NCBI GenBank assembly: GCA_948567375.1
Contig: OX419755.1
Span: 77,708,931 to 77,772,930 of the forward strand
Length of the DNA stretch: 64,000 nucleotides
DNA from: Lunularia cruciata
Lineage: Eukaryota > Streptophyta > Marchantiopsida > Lunulariales > Lunulariaceae
Reading direction: 5' to 3'
The number at the start of each line of letters is the position of its first letter. The stretch's first letter is position 1. The notes below the pieces were generated by a model. That model saw only the letters and a list, made by a program, of their open reading frames with translations, was not told the origin of the DNA and did not search any database. The position numbers were made by a program, and so were the translations under genes. Below, piece after piece: positions 59,332 to 64,000 of this stretch.

Positions 59332-61210
59332 TGTCATAATATTTGCAACATTGAAGCTAGTTTGCTCCAACATTGGAGTATTAGTCTTGGCAATCATAAT
59401 TATATTAGTAGTTTCTCAAGGGCTACTTAGTGGTGGCTAGATTTTGTGTTTGGGCTAGTGATCACATCATTGGAGCTATTTTCAATCACATGTCATTTTC
59501 ACATCATTGGAGCTATTTGCACCATAAGATAGACCATCAGTGGTGCAAATAAGCTTGGAGTGCTAGGTTGAGTCCAAGGGGTTTACCTTCAAAGTGTAAT
59601 TCCAAAGAGCTCACTTCTTTGATGTTGAGCATTTGAGTTCTTGGCTATGGTAGGTAGAGACCGATTAGTAGCACTTGGAGTCTCTTAACTAGAGTGGGTA
59701 TGGCTTGGAAAACGTAATTAATGCCCATTGTTGATAGTTTCTTGAGTTGAGTGATTGATTTTTGATCCGAGTTGAGTGTGAATTAAATTGATTACATCAG
59801 AGAAGTGAATCAAGAGAAATCAGGTGTAAGAAGATTGGGAGTTGGTGGTATTTGCAAGCTTGGGAAATTATAAGTACTTCTAATTGTTGCTCAATTTATT
59901 GTGAGAGTGGATTGTGTGTATAAGTGATGTGGAAATTGCTATAGATTGATAGTTAGGTGAATAGTGTGTGGAATTACTACCCAAATTTTGTGAAATTGAG
60001 GCCAAATTGAGTCAATAAGTGTTCAATTTGAGACCAAGAAAGTGAAATTGGAGGTCATGGTGGTGTAATTTGAGCCCAAGAGACAAAATTGGAGCTAGAT
60101 TTGGAAACCCATACTCTAAAATTAGGAATTTGGAGCTATATCTCCTCAATTCAATTTGACTCTATTGGCAATTAGTGAAGGATTTAAGAGTTCTCTAGAT
60201 TGGAAAAATACTTGGAGATCTATCATATTAGAGAGATATTGACCTAATTTGGAGGTTTAAGTTGGCAAAGGTTGGCTTGATTTGGAGGTGGATTAGATTT
60301 AGTGAAGGGTAGCCAAATTGGAGAGAGTTCAATTTTGGCAAGAAAAAAGAGGTCAAGTTGGTAAAATTTGGCCAGATTTGGAGCTTTGGCAATTAGGAGA
60401 GGATTTAGAGTGTTCTTTAGATTGTCAAAATACTTTGAGATTTATTAGATTGGAGACGGATTAATTTGATTTGGACGTTCAAGTTGGCGGAGGTTGGCCA
60501 AGTTCAAAGTTGATGGAGGTCGGCCAAATTCAAAAGTGTTAGATTTGGTAGAGATTTGCCAAATTGGAAGGTAGGACCTTGCAATTTGGCTACTTTTGGG
60601 TTTGATTTGGGAAGAAGAAAGAGAATCAAGTTGGCAAAGGTCAACCAAATTAGCAGGTGTGTCAAATATGGTGGACGTTAGTTAAATTAGAGAAGATTCA
60701 ATTTGGCAAGAAGAAAGTCCTCATTTTGGAGTTTAGAGGCTTCAAAGCATAGGGTTATGAGCTAGAGATGCTACCCTTCATAGCCTTTCTAAACTCTCTC
60801 GCTTGCTAGCATGAGGCTAGCCAATTTAGTTAAGTTTTTGGTAATTTCTTAGAGTTATTTGACAAAATCTACTTACTCTTCAAGTTTATGCACAATAGTG
60901 TTTGAACCCCATATATTTAGTTCTTAGATTGGTATCCTAGCCAATTGGTCCACCTTCACTTCTTATTCTAGTGATGGGTAGATTAATACATGCATATGTA
61001 TTAGTAACTCATGTAACTTTGGCTAGGAAAGGACATTTGATCATATCCTAGGTGATCTTAGTAGCATAGGAGTAGATAAACACTCCTATTGTATCAAATG
61101 CCAAATTCAATCTGGTTTTGATTTACGGGATGGAGAATTATTGTTTAGATTTATTGTGATTGGATCCCACCCATTCTTTACTTCTTATTTTTGTGCTTTG
61201 TTTGTGTGAG
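59332..61210 (+). mobile_element. Second (3'/shared) long LTR of the gypsy gag array
   Basis: Starts TGTCATAATATTTG after a GTGGGG purine stretch and is collinear with 48993-50640. It contains the inverse SINE segment (60835-60965) and ends before a PBS-like TTGGTATTTAGAGC. It is followed again by leader and gag, so it serves as 3' LTR of the first unit and 5' LTR of the next. It is longer than the first copy because of extra degenerate GGATTTAG/TTGGCAAAG-type repeats near 60180-60720. Confidence 0.7.
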
Positions 61211-61215
61211 GTGCC

Positions 61216-61229
61216 TTGGTATTTAGAGC
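61216..61229 (+). promoter_or_regulatory. Primer binding site (tRNA-Met-like), second unit
   Basis: TTGGTATTTAGAGC differs from the common TTGGTATCAGAGC only at the CA position (TT plus one base). It lies directly after the LTR. Confidence 0.6.
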
Positions 61230-61616
61230 ATTAGTGTTCTAATGTGCTCTTCGTAATGAGATTAGAGTGTTGATTAGTCACGCCATTTATGTTTCTCTTT
61301 GGTCAAGTAGGGAGTGATGGCCTACAAACCGTGAGAATGCATGTTATGATATTAGGTTACAAGTTGTCCGTCCTCTTAGTGTATTTGTCATAGTTAGAGT
61401 TACATTAGTGGGTGGTGTTTGGTTGGTGGTGGTTTTTGGAAATTATAGTTGCGGTTTGGATACATTGTCATGACAAAATTCTTTAGGGATTCTAGGGGAG
61501 ATTTTGGTACAATATGTAGTGGGTTGACATGGAGTGGTGCTTGGTGTCAACTTGTATCTCAAGTTCCAATGAGGAAGGAAATTAATTTTGGTTTGGAGTC
61601 TACCACAAGAGCTAAT

Positions 61617-62347
61617 TGTAGTACCAAGAGCTAGCCATATGATCTAGATGTGAAATTTGGTTTGGTAACACTAGAATGATTTTATACATGATGGTCAAAA
61701 TAGATCAGATAGAAATATCACCAAAAGAGTACTTCTACTAATAGAGCAAAAATCGAATTAGACTTGAGAACCTTAGAACCAATAGTTAGACATATGATTT
61801 AAAGGTGAGAATTGGTTTGGCAACAACTGGAAGGATGTTACACATGATGGACTTAACAGATCAGAAAGAGGTATCACCAAAAGGGGGCTTCTACTAATAG
61901 AGTAGGAACCGAAATATGCCTAAAATCTTTCAAGTCAATTTTGGAGGCCTAAAAGGATGAATTAGGCCTCAAAAATGTGCACATTCCCCCTCAACAGAGA
62001 AAAGATTGGCCTTCCCTCCCCCTAGTTTGTCTTGTTGAGAGCTTTCTAATGGTACCTTATGTGATTCTGAGACTCCTATAGGAAGATTCCCTAAAAGATT
62101 CCCTCCAATCAAAGCTTGTTTGACCAACCAGATAGGACCTAGACCAACATGTCACCCATCCAAGTAAATAATCCAAGGGTGGAGCTTGCTGACATGTCAC
62201 GTATCTGTGTGCCTAATCCTATGGTGGAGCTTTCGTGGAGGAGATCCTCTTTGTCTATATAATAAAGAGAAGGTGCTCCTTTGGGGTACCAAATGTTGAG
62301 TGTGTAATTTGTGTTTCTCTCTCTTCTCTTGTCCTCGGAGTATTACA
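61617..62347 (+). mobile_element. Solo LTR of the chromovirus family with perfect target duplication (731 bp)
   Basis: Starts TGTAGTACC and ends GTATTACA, flanked on both sides by CTAAT (61612-61616 and 62348-62352). It shares the whole length with 10661-11422, including the TATA box CTATATAATAAAG (62254-62266). The homologous uninterrupted site is at about 51035. This proves insertion followed by LTR-LTR recombination. Confidence 0.9.
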
Positions 62348-62435
62348 CTAATTTAGTTGAGAGTGCACATTGTGTGTCCACATTGTTGTTATGGGACATG
62401 GACAAGCTTATAGGACCCCCAAAGGCTTGTGAGCC

Positions 62436-63110
62436 AACATATCTCTCACTCAAGATGAACCTTTAATGGCTATTAAGGTAATGCACCATGAACTAAGAAT
62501 GCAAAGAACCAAACTCCATCACACTTCTCCAGGACTAGAACTCCAAGGCACCTCCAAGACTCAAGCCATTGCTTACAAGAGAACTCAATAACAAAGAGGT
62601 AGTTACAAAAGGATGATGAGTACTCCAAGCTTATATACTTGTGAAAAATTTATACACCAAAATTACAAATTATCAAAATAAATCAAGTTACTAAGCTAAA
62701 AGTCATATAAAATCTAAAGTCTAAAGAATATCTATACATATGAGAATAATCCCATGAGTAAATGGTCTTATCCTCACTTGCCAACTAGATCGAGGATTCC
62801 TTCACATGAGCTATCCTTGGACTACAAAGAAATATGTACCAAGGCTTATGGGCCCAAGAGTTCTCAACTCATTCTTCAAAGTCAAATAACTAAGAATAAT
62901 ACCAAGTCAATGCACTAGAAAATTAAATAATGATGCTCACTCTTTTCCTTTCCTCTAGAATAGGGTCATCTTTATCTTAGCTAAGACTAACTCTAGCTAA
63001 TCTGACAAGATAGAAGCTTGGCTAAACTTTATATATAGTATATTTTTCAACTATTTACAATATAAAACTTATTATCCTTATAGAAGATACATGCACCAAT
63101 GGGTATTATA
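62436..63110. mobile_element. ~675-bp insertion of unknown type in the gag leader
   Basis: The paralogous site near 51118 runs directly from CCAAAGGCCT to AGTGCTTCTCTAGTATAATGG. Here the equivalent CCAAAGGCTTGTGAG and CTAGCTCTAGTACAATGAG are separated by AT-rich sequence. No clear terminal repeats or target duplication were found, and no coding content. Confidence 0.45.
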
Positions 63111-63229
63111 GGCACCTAGCTCTAGTACAATGAGTACCATTGAGTTGGATGACTTTATCTAGGAGTTTGATAGTTGGTGTGATCTGTAATAGATTTGTAG
63201 TAAATGTGGAACCCAACATTGTTCACACC

Positions 63230-63840
63230 CTTCATGGCATAAAAGGGGTTGTTCCAACACTTGGAAGGTCTGCCAATGGATAACTACCATGAACTCAAGA
63301 GAGCTCACTTGGAGGAGATTGAGCTATGGAGACAATATTGGTCTCCAAACTACATTTTCATCACTTTAGGTTCAATTTCAAAGGGTAGATATGTAATATC
63401 TATGAGTTCTAGCTTTGGTGGCTTTGGTGTCTCTAGTGGAGATGGTGCTTTTACAAGTGAGGTATTACTATAAGAGGTGTTGTAGTATTGAGGTTAATCC
63501 CATGGTGGACTTCATCCAATGCTTGAGGAAAAACTACCAAGGAGTGCGGATTGATAAGTTGAAGAGCTTGTAGGAGTTCTAGCAAGAGGTTGAAGAGTCT
63601 ATGCAAGGCATATAGTTGCATGAGATGGTTGATCAATTTCACGCTAGGAGTTATTGAGGGCCAAGCAATCTACATTTGGTACAAGATATTGGACATGGAA
63701 TTGCACCATAGAGTAAGTGTAACAATATGGAGTTTAGCGATGAAGTTAGTCAAGGCTAACAAAATAGTGAATAAACCAAATGAACTTAGAATATTCTACA
63801 AGTATCTAGGAACCTTCTTGGGAAGCTTCCTACTAGCTTA
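63230..63840 (+). pseudogene. gypsy gag relic of the second unit
   Basis: Best-preserved gag start: an open frame 63249-63473 with HLEGLPMDNYHELKRAHLEEIELWRQYW and a Ser/Gly-rich SSSFGGFGVSSGDG. Then broken VDFIQCLR-like, EESMQGI and VKANKIVNKPNELR fragments. It is homologous to 51240-51416 joined to 56593-57000, so it shows the site before element B inserted. Confidence 0.65.
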
Positions 63841-63995
63841 GCTTGCATCCCAAGTAGGTAGTTTCTAGAATGAAGCTTCTAGAAGCTTCCAACCAGCTTA
63901 GCTTGCATGCCAAGTAGGTGGCTTCAAGAAGGAAGCTTCCTGGTTAATTTGGCTTGCACTCCAAGAAAGTGGCTCAAGGAAGCATCTTGAGAAGC
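63815..63995 (+). repeat. Tandem repeat at the window end, ~65-bp unit
   Basis: Three units carry AAGCTTCC, AGCTTAGCTTGCAT or TTGGCTTGCACT, CCAAGTAGGT or CCAAGAAAGT and GAAGGAAGCTTC. The array runs toward the window edge and may continue beyond it. Confidence 0.75.
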
Positions 63996-64000
63996 CTCTC

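Noticed and set aside
1-64000. tRNA or rRNA genes, CRISPR arrays, bacterial operons
   Set aside because: Looked for B-box and cloverleaf patterns and regularly spaced repeats. Only SINE-like boxes and irregular tandem repeats were found, and spliced plant genes exclude a bacterial origin.

Overview
The window is nuclear DNA of a land plant. A Ty3/gypsy- and LTR-rich, AT-biased background surrounds three recognisable single-copy plant genes. The retroelement types (chromodomain and PHD-finger gypsy integrases, a LINE-like reverse transcriptase with an N-terminal zinc finger), the compact introns and the intronless chloroplast PPR gene suggest a non-seed plant such as a moss or other bryophyte or lycophyte. 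That placement is inference, not something the sequence proves.

Layout. 1-7,200: a decayed Ty3/gypsy pol (integrase followed by a PHD finger) is split by a 5.65-kb TG...CA element at 802-6455. That element is itself split by an inverted relative at 1613-3492, giving three nested layers. 7,363-11,422: an LTR fragment between direct repeats, then a decayed chromovirus pol (RT, RNase H, integrase, chromodomain) with a polypurine tract and a 3' LTR. 11,430-13,560 (minus): a decayed non-LTR-type reverse transcriptase. 13,560-15,000: AT-rich spacer. 15,590-22,185 (+): a seven-exon MINDY-3/4-type deubiquitinase gene with a 2-bp frameshift just before the catalytic cysteine. 22,186-31,981: gene-poor, with short tandem repeats, a 26-bp-stem hairpin and a dispersed repeat. 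31,982-33,823 (minus): a three-exon gene for a small secreted cysteine-rich protein, including a 38-nt exon. 34,100-44,170: gene-poor, with several tandem duplications, a SINE-like element and a telomere-like motif. 44,176-47,115 (minus): an intact, intronless 979-codon chloroplast PPR gene resembling Arabidopsis At4g30825 (BFA2). 47,330-48,990: very AT-rich spacer. 48,993-64,000: a Ty3/gypsy LTR-gag-LTR-gag array whose gag regions were hit by a 5.18-kb TG...CA element (51417-56592), two solo LTRs (57125-58112 and 61617-62347) and other insertions.

The most novel feature is the TG...CA element family (802-6455, 1613-3492 and 51417-56592). Its members share termini, a TATA-like box about 0.7 kb from one end and near-perfect 5-bp target duplications, as LTR-type units do. 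The two large copies also carry the same degenerate open reading frame of about 800 codons. It has a conserved N-terminal domain I do not recognise and a long acidic coiled-coil tail. No reverse transcriptase or integrase was seen in these units. The deubiquitinase, the cysteine-rich peptide and the PPR gene appear functionally unrelated; they are ordinary single-copy genes in a transposon-rich neighbourhood.
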